From NCBI RefSeq assembly GCF_004801315.1, contig NZ_SSNW01000003.1, positions 1 through 64,000 on the forward strand: a stretch of DNA of 64,000 bases, given 5' to 3'. The notes below the pieces were generated by a model. It was given only the letters and a program-made list of their open reading frames with translations. It searched no databases and was not told the origin of the DNA. The position numbers and the translations under genes are program-made. This stretch comes from Deinococcus sp. Arct2-2. Its GTDB lineage: Bacteria; Deinococcota; Deinococci; Deinococcales; Deinococcaceae. Of the stretch, positions 1-8,826 are shown piece by piece. Numbering within the stretch: position 1 is the first letter of the stretch; every line of letters begins with the position of its first letter.

Positions 1-928
1 CGGCAAACGTGCTGCACCTTCCGCCCAGCGCGTAGCTGACTTCCGACGCCGCGTGCGTGCCTAACCCCTTAGCGAACACTTGCCCGCCGATGGTCAGGGG
101 TTTCCCGTCGCCCGCCAGCTTTTCGCCGTTGCTCTGGTCGCGCTCAATTGGCCCCCACGTATTGCTGGCACTTGTCCAAGTCAGGCCCGACAAGTTGGTG
201 TCGCCGCTGGGCTGCTGGGCCGGACAATTCACGCTGGCATCGGCCCAATCGGCATGGTCAAAGCTGACGCCGTCGCCGTTATCGGTGACCACCAGCCGCA
301 GATTTTGCACGCCTGCAATGTTCAAGGTCACGGGTTTGGGCGCGTCTATGCCCTGAACCAGCCCGGAATCGTAGAGCTTGGCCGCCGTACCGTTCCAGAC
401 TTGAAACACCACTGTTCCCCGGTTGCCCACTTCGTCGTCCAGCCCCACCTGAGCCGTAAACGTATTGCACATCCCGCCCAGCGCGTAACTGACTTCCGAC
501 GCCGCGTGAACGCCCAACCCTTTGCTGAACACTTGCCCGCCGATGGTGATGGAGCGGCCATCGGTGGCCAATTTGTCGCCGTTGCTCTGGTCTTTTTCGA
601 TTGGCCCCCACGCGTTGGCAGCACTCGTCCACGTCAGGTCAGACAGGAAGTTGTCGCCGCTGCCGAGGGCCTGGGCTTCCAGTGAAGACTTCAGCCCAGC
701 AGCGGGCGTGCGAATTCCCGTCCAGGGGTAAGTTTGACCGCCTGTATAGGGATCGGCGCTGGGGTCGGTACTGGGCGGGTCTAGGCGGTCACTCCACGGG
801 TAGGTTTGGCCGCCTGCATAGGGGTCGGCAAAAGGGTCAGGCGCTTGGGGCTGGGTTCCATCGGGGCGAGAACAAGCCATCAGCACGGTCAGGGTTACCA
901 CCGTGCCCAGCACGAATTTTTTGCTCAT
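1..928 (-). CDS. NPCBM-domain lipoprotein, 3' part missing (runs off window)
   Basis: The first 309 codons are visible; the gene continues beyond base 1. It starts with a lipoprotein signal ending LMAC (Cys19), so it is probably lipid-anchored on the cell surface. Two copies of a D-P-Y-x-G-G-x-x-Y-P-W motif follow (about residues 33-70), then one full NPCBM/NEW2 domain (about 95-235) with WTSAANAWGP, KGLGVHAASE and DHADWADA, and the beginning of a second. NPCBM domains are sugar-binding modules often found next to glycoside hydrolases. The ATG is preceded by AAGGAG seven bases upstream. DNA of the second domain is close to that of the downstream-numbered neighbour at 1297-4200, which suggests recent duplication or gene conversion. 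The missing C-terminus could carry any further domain. Confidence 0.9.
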   Translation of the reverse strand, partial: MSKKFVLGTVVTLTVLMACSRPDGTQPQAPDPFADPYAGGQTYPWSDRLDPPSTDPSADPYTGGQTYPWTGIRTPAAGLKSSLEAQALGSGDNFLSDLTWTSAANAWGPIEKDQSNGDKLATDGRSITIGGQVFSKGLGVHAASEVSYALGGMCNTFTAQVGLDDEVGNRGTVVFQVWNGTAAKLYDSGLVQGIDAPKPVTLNIAGVQNLRLVVTDNGDGVSFDHADWADASVNCPAQQPSGDTNLSGLTWTSASNTWGPIERDQSNGEKLAGDGKPLTIGGQVFAKGLGTHAASEVSYALGGRCSTFA

Positions 929-1254
929 GATGCTCCTTGTCAATGGTGCGGACAGTTCTCGAATTCTGCCGATCATTGCCTGAGAACGCGGGGGGTTTCG
1001 CTCCTCTCCCCTTGCGGGGACTGGGACAGCCCGCCCGCGAGAGGTTGGGAGGGGGGAGCGGGCAGCACGTTCTAGACGACGTTTCTCTCTGGCCTATTTT
1101 CTTGACCTGAAAGTGTCCGAACCATTGCTTGTACGGGTTCCGTATGATCCCGACTCGCTCTGCTGCCCTCTGGGACTTTGCAAGTCGGATTGAAAGTCAG
1201 AAGGAACGGCTTTCAACCGGAATCCGTATTGCAACTGGGGCAAGAGACGAAAAA

Positions 1255-1288
1255 GGCAGGGCAGCCTTGTGATGCCAGCGGCCCTGCC
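1255..1288 (-). terminator. Rho-independent terminator of the 1297-4200 lipoprotein gene
   Basis: An 8-bp perfect stem (GGCAGGGC / GCCCTGCC) with an 18-nt loop lies directly after the stop codon and is followed on the minus strand by five T. The rest of the gap 929-1296 shows only a G-rich, imperfectly inverted stretch (about 1005-1060) and no gene. Confidence 0.8.
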
Positions 1289-1296
1289 ACTCACCT

Positions 1297-4200
1297 TCAG
1301 CGCACGATTTCGATGCCGGAAATGGCCGGGAAATCCACGCTAGCTTTGAGATCGAGCGTCAACTTGCCGTCGGTGACCTGCACGTTGTCGATGGGCACCA
1401 CCAGCGCGGTTTTGCCGCCGCCGCTCTGGGCCACGATGTCCAGATTCGGCACGCGCAGCACGCCTTCAGCGCTCACGTCGAAGACGCGTTTGCCGGGGAC
1501 TGTCCAGGCCAAATCGGCGAAGTGCAGCTTAACCAGGTACGTGCCGTTGTTGATGGGAATATTGAAGCTGATCTGGCGCGATTCCTGCGGGGTAGCACTG
1601 CCGACGTTGCCCCGGTAGGTGCGGTACAGCAGGTCGTTGTCGGTGCCCGCAATGTCGTAGGTGCTGCTGGCACTGCCTTCGTTGATGGCGGTGGTGGGCG
1701 TGTAGGGCGCGTCGCCGTTGGGGTCTTTGTCCGATTGCCACACGGTGCCGGTCAGGGGGTCGGTAAAGGTCGCGCCGCCGACGTTCAGCAGCAGGGGTGC
1801 GGGCTTGAGGTTGGTGATGATGTACAGGTTGTCGTTGTAATCGTAGTTGATGCCCGCGTAATCCATGATGACGAAATAGGTGTTGGGCAGCGGCACTCCG
1901 GCGCGGTCTTTGGCGGGCCAGAAGCGGACGTGTTGGCCGCAGGGCCGCAGGCAGCCGTTGTTGCGGTCAGGCGTTTGGTTGTTGCGCCGGGCGTCACCCC
2001 ATTCGCCGTCTACCCGGAAGCCGAAAGTGATGCCTGCTGCCGGAGCAAACGAAGCCACGCCGGGCGTCAGCGAGCCGTTTTGGCGGGGCAGAACAGTTTG
2101 GCCGTCTATGCCCGCATGCACCAGAACGGTCTTGACGTTGGCATCGCGCTTGTCGTGCCAGTACAGCGTGCCCGTGTTGCCCTGCGTGTGGTACGCGGCC
2201 AATTGGCGCACCGACACAGGCAAGGTTTCGTCGGCCCGCTGCCAGTAGCCGGTCAGGACTTCGTCGCCCTGCGCCCGCACCAGCCCCTTCTGGTCGATGG
2301 TCGGTTCGCCGCCAACCAAGCTCAGGGTGTACCCGAAGGCGTCCCGAATTTGGAACACGTTGGGTTCTTGGCCGCCTTCGGACACGCTTTGCCACAGGCC
2401 CGCGAGCTGCACCGGGAAGGCGGGTTTGCCCGCGTCGTTGGAAGCCACCGTCAGCGTTCCGGTCTGGTATTTGGTCGCCTCGGCCACAAAGCGCAGGCGC
2501 ACGTCCAGGAAGCTGCCGGGCGCGAGGTCGGCAGGCAGCGCCGGGGCCGGGTCAAGCACCCACGGCCCGTTGATCGGCAGGTCGGACACCCGCAGCACCG
2601 AGCTTCCGGTGTTCTTCAGGCGCAGGCTCACGCGCTCATGTACGCCGTTGCTGGGGGGCGCGGTCAGGCTGCCGATTCGGCTAAACACGAGCCGGTCGAA
2701 GTAAGGCGCGTTGTCCAGATTCTCGACGGTCAGGACCGGGCTGCCGCCACTGTTGGGCCGCGTGGCATTGGCGCTGGCCGGAAGCGACATGTTGCCCGTA
2801 CTGTCTACCGACACCACTTGGTAAAACGACCGCACGCCTTCCGGAGCCGGGTCGCTGTAGGCTGAAGTGGTCAGCAGTTGCGGCGTCAGCAGGCTAAACG
2901 GCCCGTTGGCCGAGGGCGAGCGGTACACCCGGTAACCGGCCAAATCGGGTTCCGTATTGTCGCCCCAGTCCAGCGCGATGCCGTCGAGTGAGGGCGAGGC
3001 GGTAAAAGCAGTAGGCGTGACGGGCGCAACCGTGTCGTCGGTGCAACTGACTTTGGCATCGGCCCAGTCAGCATGGTCGCTACTGACCCCGTTGCCGCCA
3101 TCGGTGACCACGAGGCGCAGCTCGTTGACGCCGCCCACCGGAACACTGATCGGCAGGGCAGGGTCGGTGCCGCGACGAATCGGGCTTTCATAAATTTTAA
3201 CGCCGTCACCGTACACCTGAAAGATGACGCTGCCTTTGTCGGCCACTTCGTCGTCGACGCCTACCTGCGCGCTGAACACGTTGCAGCGGGCCGCCAAGCC
3301 GTAGGTAATGGTAGACGTAGCATGCACGCCGAGGCCTTTGGCAAAGGTGACGCCGCCCATCGTCAAGATTTTGCCGTCGCCTTGCAGCTTTTCGCCGTTG
3401 CTCTGGTCGCGCTCGACTGGCCCCCACGTATTGCTGGCGCTCGTCCACGGCAGGTCAGAGAGTTGGTTTTCACCGCTGGGCTGGCGGGTGGGGCAACTGA
3501 CTTTGGCGTCGGCCCAGTCGGCGTGGTCAAAGCTGATGCCGTCGTTGTTGTTGGTGACCACCAAGCGCAGGTTTTGCACGCCCGCGATATTCACGGTCAC
3601 GGGTTTGGCCGGGTCTACGCCCCGCATCGTTCCGGAGTCGTAAAGTTTGCTGGTGGTTCCGTTCCAGACTTGAAACACCACTGTGCCCTTGTCGCCTACT
3701 TCATCGTCCAGCCCCACTTGAGCGGTAAAGACATTGCACATCCCGCCCAGCGCGTAACTGACTTCCGAGGCCGCGTGGACACCCAACCCTTTGGCGAAGA
3801 CTTGCCCGCCGATGGTGATGGGCAGGCCGTCGCCCTCCAGTTTGTCGCCGTTGCTGCGGTCTTTCTCTATGGGGCCCCAAGCGTTGCTGGCACTGGTCCA
3901 ACTCAGGTCAGAGAGGAAATTGTCGTTGCTGCCCTGTGCCAGTGTGGTCAGGCCGGGGGCGGCGGCCCGGACGCCCGTCCACGGGTAGGTTTTGCCGCCC
4001 TCATACGGGTCGCCGCTGGTGGGCTCCAAGCGGTCACTCCACGGGTAGCTTTGGCCGCCTGCATAGGGGTCGTCTTGCGTCACCCGAGTTTGCGGCGTGT
4101 TTTGGTTGCAGGCCATCAGCGCCAATGCCAGCCCCATCACTCCGGCTCCCATGCGTTGCCGTGCGGCCCTTCCCCCCGAACCTCTCTTGACTGCTGCCAT
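1297..4200 (-). CDS. Multidomain NPCBM/FN3/malectin cell-surface lipoprotein
   Basis: A 967-residue lipoprotein (lipobox LMAC, Cys31). Domains in order: two D-P-Y-x-G-G-x-x-Y-P-W motifs (44-75), two NPCBM/NEW2 domains (about 95-236 and 243-388), a fibronectin type III domain (about 393-482), a choice-of-anchor-D/HYDIN-like Ig domain (about 490-602), a domain of about 190 residues shared with the protein at 8827-11871 (605-800, ending KDRAGVPLPNTYFVIMDYAG), and a C-terminal malectin-like domain (805-967, ending FPAISGIEIVR). All recognised modules bind sugars or are spacers; no catalytic motif is seen. Its place beside polysaccharide genes suggests it binds the exported polymer at the cell surface (inference). 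A purine-rich GGGAGAGG precedes the ATG. Confidence 0.92.
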   Translation of the reverse strand: MAAVKRGSGGRAARQRMGAGVMGLALALMACNQNTPQTRVTQDDPYAGGQSYPWSDRLEPTSGDPYEGGKTYPWTGVRAAAPGLTTLAQGSNDNFLSDLSWTSASNAWGPIEKDRSNGDKLEGDGLPITIGGQVFAKGLGVHAASEVSYALGGMCNVFTAQVGLDDEVGDKGTVVFQVWNGTTSKLYDSGTMRGVDPAKPVTVNIAGVQNLRLVVTNNNDGISFDHADWADAKVSCPTRQPSGENQLSDLPWTSASNTWGPVERDQSNGEKLQGDGKILTMGGVTFAKGLGVHATSTITYGLAARCNVFSAQVGVDDEVADKGSVIFQVYGDGVKIYESPIRRGTDPALPISVPVGGVNELRLVVTDGGNGVSSDHADWADAKVSCTDDTVAPVTPTAFTASPSLDGIALDWGDNTEPDLAGYRVYRSPSANGPFSLLTPQLLTTSAYSDPAPEGVRSFYQVVSVDSTGNMSLPASANATRPNSGGSPVLTVENLDNAPYFDRLVFSRIGSLTAPPSNGVHERVSLRLKNTGSSVLRVSDLPINGPWVLDPAPALPADLAPGSFLDVRLRFVAEATKYQTGTLTVASNDAGKPAFPVQLAGLWQSVSEGGQEPNVFQIRDAFGYTLSLVGGEPTIDQKGLVRAQGDEVLTGYWQRADETLPVSVRQLAAYHTQGNTGTLYWHDKRDANVKTVLVHAGIDGQTVLPRQNGSLTPGVASFAPAAGITFGFRVDGEWGDARRNNQTPDRNNGCLRPCGQHVRFWPAKDRAGVPLPNTYFVIMDYAGINYDYNDNLYIITNLKPAPLLLNVGGATFTDPLTGTVWQSDKDPNGDAPYTPTTAINEGSASSTYDIAGTDNDLLYRTYRGNVGSATPQESRQISFNIPINNGTYLVKLHFADLAWTVPGKRVFDVSAEGVLRVPNLDIVAQSGGGKTALVVPIDNVQVTDGKLTLDLKASVDFPAISGIEIVR

Positions 4201-4631
4201 CCTCTCCCCCTTGGTTCTCTGTGCTTCCTGAGCGCACCTGTGGTTCAGGTGTCGCTACAACGCAACTTGCTTGCCGATCCTGTGTTCCTCTCCCCTACCC
4301 CCACGCGGCTGTTCAGGCTGCAAAAACAAACCCGAGTTGCTTGGACAGCACAGCCTGAACCAACAAGCGTCAATGTTTCGTTGCAGGGGCGAACGCTAGA
4401 GCTTGCCAGCGCTGGGCCGGGGCCAGCTCTTTTATTTTTCGTTAGCGCAGGCTGATTACCCTGCAACTGTGAAGTCTGACGGCCACCGCTGAACGTGTCC
4501 TAGCCGCCTCTGTTTGGATGTGGCCCTGTCGCGGCGCGGGGAGTACAGATCACCTGACCTGATTACCTAGCCTAATCACCTGCGTTCGCCCCGTTGTTCC
4601 ACCCCTGCTGACCCTCAAAGGAGCGCCCCTT
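4201..4631. promoter_or_regulatory. Divergent intergenic region between lipoprotein gene and EPS operon
   Basis: This gap must hold promoters for both flanking transcription units, but I see no confident -35/-10 pair. A perfect 10-bp inverted repeat, GTTCAGGCTG (4311-4320) and CAGCCTGAAC (4351-4360), separated by 30 nt, is the only clear structure. It could be an operator or an mRNA hairpin. AAGGAG at 4618-4623 is the ribosome site of the next gene. Confidence 0.4.
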
Positions 4632-6263
4632 TTGCATCCTCCCCCACTCCCTTCTTCCGGTACAGCTCCGCTTGGCTCCCGTTCTGTCTGGTCTTCTCTC
4701 CCAGCGCAGACGTCCCTGCTGGTCTTGGGCGCGGTGGCCGCCGTAGGCATTGGCACACTAGCCGTTTGGAATCCGCTGCTGGCAACGGTGGCGGCTTTGC
4801 TGGTATTCGCGCTTGCTGCCGCGCTGGCAGTGCGGGCTCATCTGCCCCGGCTGGCGTTGGGCGCACTGGGCAGTTGCCTGCTGGGATACGCGCTGTTGGG
4901 GCGCGGCTTTGCCTATGTGGGCGTGGCCCCCTTGTTTATCGGAGAACTGATGTTGGTGGTGTGCGTGCTGGCCGCGCTGCTGGCGTTCAGCGGGCGACAC
5001 CTCAAGCAGTCCAGAATCGTGGCCGTCCTGCTGGGCTTTTTGCTGATCGGGCTGGCCGCCACCGTGCCGCAAGTCGGCCGATACGGCCTAGACGCCCTGC
5101 GCGACGCCGTGCTGTGGGGCTACGGACTGTTTGGGCTCGCCGTGGCGGCGCTGCTGCTGCACACTGGCCTCACCCTCCAAGCGGCCCGCACTTACCTCAA
5201 ATTCGTCCCCGTGTTTTTGGTCTGGACGCCGCTGGCCGTCATCGTGTCGGAGCTGTTCGGCTCGGCCTTGCCCCGCTTTCCCGGTACCGACGTGGCCCTG
5301 ATCGAACTGAAGGGCGGCGACGTGGCTGTGCATTTGGCGGGCGTTGCCGCGCTGCTGATGCTGGGGCTGCCGCAAGTGCTGCGGCCCGTGCAGCAGCGCC
5401 TGAGTGCGGCGGCCAGTGCGCGGCAAGAGTGGCTGTGGTGGGCGCTGTGGTTGGCGGCGGCGTTAATTCCGGTGTTCCGGGTTCGCGCCGGAATTTTGGC
5501 GATTGCGGTGGCGATGGCGGTGGTGCTGGTGATGCGTTGGGGCGCACGCAGCCGCAGCGACGTAGGGGGGGAAACCACCACCTCAACAGGCGCGGGCAGC
5601 CGTTGGGGAAAACCCGCGCTGCTGCTCACGTTGGCCCTCACCGCCCTCTTGGTCTCCAATGTGCAGGTCAGCCTCGGAGAAAACCGCAATACCGTTTCGG
5701 CACAGGCGTTGCTCCTGAACGTGCAGAGCATCGCGGGCCAAACCGGAGAAGATGACCGCGACGGCTCGCGGGGCTGGCGGCTGAAGTGGTGGACGGACAT
5801 CGTGAACTACACCGTAAACGGGCCGTATTTCTGGACAGGCAAAGGCTACGGCATAAATCTGGCCGATGACGACGGCTATCAGCTGTCTGGCAACGCGCTG
5901 CGAAGCCCGCACAACGGCCACCTGAATATTTTGGCGCGTTCTGGCGTGCCGGGACTGCTGGCGTGGGCGCTGCTGCAACTGGCGTTCGCCGCCGCGTTAC
6001 TGCGGGCACACCTGTTGGCTAAGCGGGCCGGGCAAGACCTGTGGGTGCGGCTGAATGTATGGGTTCTAGCGTACTGGGCGGCGTTTATGGTCAACGCCAG
6101 CTTCGACGTGTATCTGGAAGGGCCGCAGGGGGGCATCTGGTTTTGGTGCCTATTCGGTTTCGGCCTCGCACTCCTAGAAACGCAGCGGCGACTGAGGCCA
6201 CACTGGGAGAAACAATGGATGAGGCAGCGGGCAACACAGCCCACGCAAGGCAGGCCCGCATGA
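4632..6263 (+). CDS. O-antigen ligase/polymerase (Wzy-like) family membrane protein
   Basis: A 543-residue polytopic membrane protein with about eleven hydrophobic segments. A large loop near residues 370-430 contains the NGPYFWTGKGYG and SPHNGHLNILARSGVPG signatures typical of the Wzy_C/O-antigen ligase family, which joins or polymerises lipid-linked sugar repeat units on the outer face of the inner membrane. The start is TTG at 4632, chosen because AAGGAG (4618-4623) lies eight bases upstream. The stop overlaps the next start codon (ATGA), so it is the first gene of an EPS operon running to 13079. Whether it polymerises or ligates cannot be told from sequence. Confidence 0.85.
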   Translation: MHPPPLPSSGTAPLGSRSVWSSLPAQTSLLVLGAVAAVGIGTLAVWNPLLATVAALLVFALAAALAVRAHLPRLALGALGSCLLGYALLGRGFAYVGVAPLFIGELMLVVCVLAALLAFSGRHLKQSRIVAVLLGFLLIGLAATVPQVGRYGLDALRDAVLWGYGLFGLAVAALLLHTGLTLQAARTYLKFVPVFLVWTPLAVIVSELFGSALPRFPGTDVALIELKGGDVAVHLAGVAALLMLGLPQVLRPVQQRLSAAASARQEWLWWALWLAAALIPVFRVRAGILAIAVAMAVVLVMRWGARSRSDVGGETTTSTGAGSRWGKPALLLTLALTALLVSNVQVSLGENRNTVSAQALLLNVQSIAGQTGEDDRDGSRGWRLKWWTDIVNYTVNGPYFWTGKGYGINLADDDGYQLSGNALRSPHNGHLNILARSGVPGLLAWALLQLAFAAALLRAHLLAKRAGQDLWVRLNVWVLAYWAAFMVNASFDVYLEGPQGGIWFWCLFGFGLALLETQRRLRPHWEKQWMRQRATQPTQGRPA

Positions 6264-7465
6264 CCGGCCAGCACGTTGTCAGTACGCAGCCCCAGCGCAC
6301 CCCAGCGGCCAGAAGCCCCCGCGTCATGCATGTCGTGACCCACCTCGATTTGGGCGGCGCGGAAGAAGTGGCCCTCACGCTGGCAGAGCAACTGAGCGGG
6401 CAGTGCGAGTTTTCGGTGTTTGCGGTGATGGGCGTGGCCGACACACCTGTGGGTCAGGCGATGCGGGAACGGCTGGAGCGGCTGCACATTCCGGTGTACA
6501 GCGGCACCCCTCTGGATATGAAACGCGGCGGAATGCTGCACGCCGGATGGACGCTGCGGCGGGTGCTGCGGCGGGTGCGGCCCGATGTGGTGCATCTGCA
6601 CACCGATATTCCGGACGCCACCTACGCGGCCAGTTTGCTGTTTGGTACAGAACGGGCGGGCGTGCGCGTGATCCGGACTATTCACAACACCACGCTGTGG
6701 CCCAAGTGGGCACGAATTGGGCGCTGGGTGGAACGCAAACTGGAACACGCCGAATCGGTGGCGGTATCGCCTGCCAGCTTGGGGGGGCTGCACGATTTCC
6801 GGGCGCGGCATGGGTTGGGGCCACTTCCGAAGGGGCAAACCGGGGTCATCTTCAACGGTGTGACGGCGCGGGCGACGGCTCCGGCCCAGCGAGTGCCGGG
6901 GCCAACGCGGGTCTTGTTTGCAGGCCGCTTCGAAGCTCAAAAAGGCGCGGATTTGCTGCCCGCCATTTTGGAACGCACCGCCGAACTGACACCCGCACGG
7001 GCCGAGATTCAACTGTACGGACACGGCACGTTTGCGCCCGTACTCGAGCATTGGGCGCGGCGGCAAAAGGGCAATTGGCCCGTTCACATTTCGCCCCCCA
7101 TTCCCCGGCTGTCGGCGCACCTGGCCGACTTCGACGTGGTGCTGATGCCCTCGCGCTTTGAAGGACTATCTCTGCTGGGCATAGAAGTCGTGCTGGCGGG
7201 AACGCCGCTGGTGGCCGCCCAGATAGACGGGCTGCGCGAATTGTTTCCGCCCGAGTATGACCTGCTCGTGCGGGCCGAGGACGTGGAAGGATTCGCCCGC
7301 ACGCTGGCACGGGTGATCGAGGCTCCGGCGCAGTACAGAGCGCAGGCCGCCGCACTGGTCGCCCCCACCGCCGCCCGCTTCAGCATGGATCAGATGACCG
7401 ACGCCTACTTGGGGCTGTACCACCAACGGTTGGCTACCGGGGCCACCGCCGGAGCAGGGCTATGA
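6260..7465 (+). CDS. Glycosyltransferase family 4 protein
   Basis: A 401-residue GT-B glycosyltransferase. The N-terminal domain has VTHLDLGGAEEVALTLA, the usual acceptor-side GG loop. The C-terminal donor domain has LFAGRFEAQKGADLL and MPSRFEGLSLLGIEVVLAGTP, including the E-x7-E motif of GT4 retaining enzymes. It is expected to add one sugar to the growing lipid-linked oligosaccharide in the cytoplasm. The start is ATG at 6260, overlapping the upstream stop by four bases (ATGA); a longer frame upstream exists but runs inside the previous gene. Sugar specificity is unknown. Confidence 0.88.
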   Translation: MTGQHVVSTQPQRTPAARSPRVMHVVTHLDLGGAEEVALTLAEQLSGQCEFSVFAVMGVADTPVGQAMRERLERLHIPVYSGTPLDMKRGGMLHAGWTLRRVLRRVRPDVVHLHTDIPDATYAASLLFGTERAGVRVIRTIHNTTLWPKWARIGRWVERKLEHAESVAVSPASLGGLHDFRARHGLGPLPKGQTGVIFNGVTARATAPAQRVPGPTRVLFAGRFEAQKGADLLPAILERTAELTPARAEIQLYGHGTFAPVLEHWARRQKGNWPVHISPPIPRLSAHLADFDVVLMPSRFEGLSLLGIEVVLAGTPLVAAQIDGLRELFPPEYDLLVRAEDVEGFARTLARVIEAPAQYRAQAAALVAPTAARFSMDQMTDAYLGLYHQRLATGATAGAGL

Positions 7466-8667
7466 AAGTGCTCGTGGCCCACAATTTTTATCAGCAGGCA
7501 GGCGGCGAGGATGAAGTCTTCCGGGCCGAAACGCAACAATTGGAGCGGCAAGGCGTCGAAGTCACGCGCTACACCGTGCATAACGACGACCTGAAGGGTG
7601 GCTCGGCGGCCCGGTCTGCCCTGCAGACGGTGTGGAACCCGGCGTCGGCCCGCGCTCTGGCCGGAACCGTGAAGGCGCAGGGCATCGACGTGGTGCATTT
7701 TCACAACACCTTCCCGATCATTTCGCCTGCCGCGTACTGGGGCGTGAAGGCGGCGGGCGCGGCAGTGGTGCAAACGCTGCACAATTACCGCCTGCTGTGC
7801 GCGAACCACAACTTCTACCGCGACGGCGCACCCTGTCAGGACTGCCTCGGCAAAACCCCGCCTTGGCCTGCGGTCAAGCACTCGTGTTACCGGGACAGCC
7901 GCGCCGGGTCAGGGGTGGTGGCGGGCATGCTGACCACCCACCGCCTGCTCGGCACCTACCGCCGGATGGTAGACGTGTACATCTCGCTGACCGATTTTGC
8001 GCGGGGTTTGTATGTGCAGGGCGGCCTGCCCGAATCTCGGCTGGTGGTCAAGCCCAATTTCTTGGCCGATGATCCGGGGCTGGGGGTGCACGGCGGCCAT
8101 TACGCGCTGTTCGTGGGCCGCCTCTCTCCCGAAAAAGGCGTGCTGACGCTGCTGGAAGCGTGGAAAACACTGCATACGCGCTTGCCACTGGTAATCGTGG
8201 GCGACGGGCCACTGGCTGCCGAAGCGCAGGCCGCCGCCGACGCCTATGAGGGCGTGACCTATCTGGGTAGGCAAGACAAAGCGCGGGTGGCGCGGCTGAT
8301 GCAGGAGGCCACCACGCTGATCTTTCCCTCTCAGTGGTACGAAGGCTTTCCGATGACGCTGCTGGAGGCGTTTGCAACCGGCCTTCCGGTGGTCGCCAGC
8401 CGCATCGGTTCGGTGGCCGAAGTGGTGGAACATGACCGCACAGGCCGCCACTTCCGGCCCGCAGACCCGCAGGATTTGGCCGCGCAGGTGGGCTGGCTGC
8501 TGGATCACCCAGACGCCCGCGCCGAGATGGGCCGGATGGCCCGCCACACCTACGAACAGTCCTACACCGCCGAGCGAAACGGACAGGTGTTGCAGGACAT
8601 CTACCGCCGCGCCCTCTGGCAGGCGCGGGCCGGAGCGGGCGACATCCTGCCTACACCGGGGGGCTGA
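7462..8667 (+). CDS. Glycosyltransferase family 4 protein
   Basis: A 401-residue GT4 enzyme that overlaps the preceding gene by ATGA. Visible signatures are HNFYQQAGGEDEVF at the N-terminus, the mid-protein Cys-containing loop (CANHNFYRDG...CQDC, typical of a subfamily with paired cysteines), LFVGRLSPEKGVLTLLEAW and WYEGFPMTLLEAFATGLPVV. It probably acts in the same polysaccharide pathway as its neighbours. The cysteine pairs near residue 115-140 may bind a metal or form a disulfide; this is inference. Confidence 0.88.
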   Translation: MKVLVAHNFYQQAGGEDEVFRAETQQLERQGVEVTRYTVHNDDLKGGSAARSALQTVWNPASARALAGTVKAQGIDVVHFHNTFPIISPAAYWGVKAAGAAVVQTLHNYRLLCANHNFYRDGAPCQDCLGKTPPWPAVKHSCYRDSRAGSGVVAGMLTTHRLLGTYRRMVDVYISLTDFARGLYVQGGLPESRLVVKPNFLADDPGLGVHGGHYALFVGRLSPEKGVLTLLEAWKTLHTRLPLVIVGDGPLAAEAQAAADAYEGVTYLGRQDKARVARLMQEATTLIFPSQWYEGFPMTLLEAFATGLPVVASRIGSVAEVVEHDRTGRHFRPADPQDLAAQVGWLLDHPDARAEMGRMARHTYEQSYTAERNGQVLQDIYRRALWQARAGAGDILPTPGG

Positions 8668-8826
8668 AGGCTTCGCCGTGCTGCCCCGGTGAACTGATTT
8701 TGGTGAATGAACTCTGGTCAATGAACGTTGGCGCACCCAATTCGGAACTGCCTTCACACCCCGCCGCCTACCCTCTTCCCTAACCCGTACCCCCTGACCA
8801 GCTCGATTTTTTGGAGGCTTGTTCCA

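Noticed and set aside
3073..4455. A 460-codon open frame antisense to the 1297-4200 lipoprotein gene, and a 447-codon one at 1522-2865
   Set aside because: No recognisable motifs; the opposite strand encodes NPCBM, FN3 and malectin domains.
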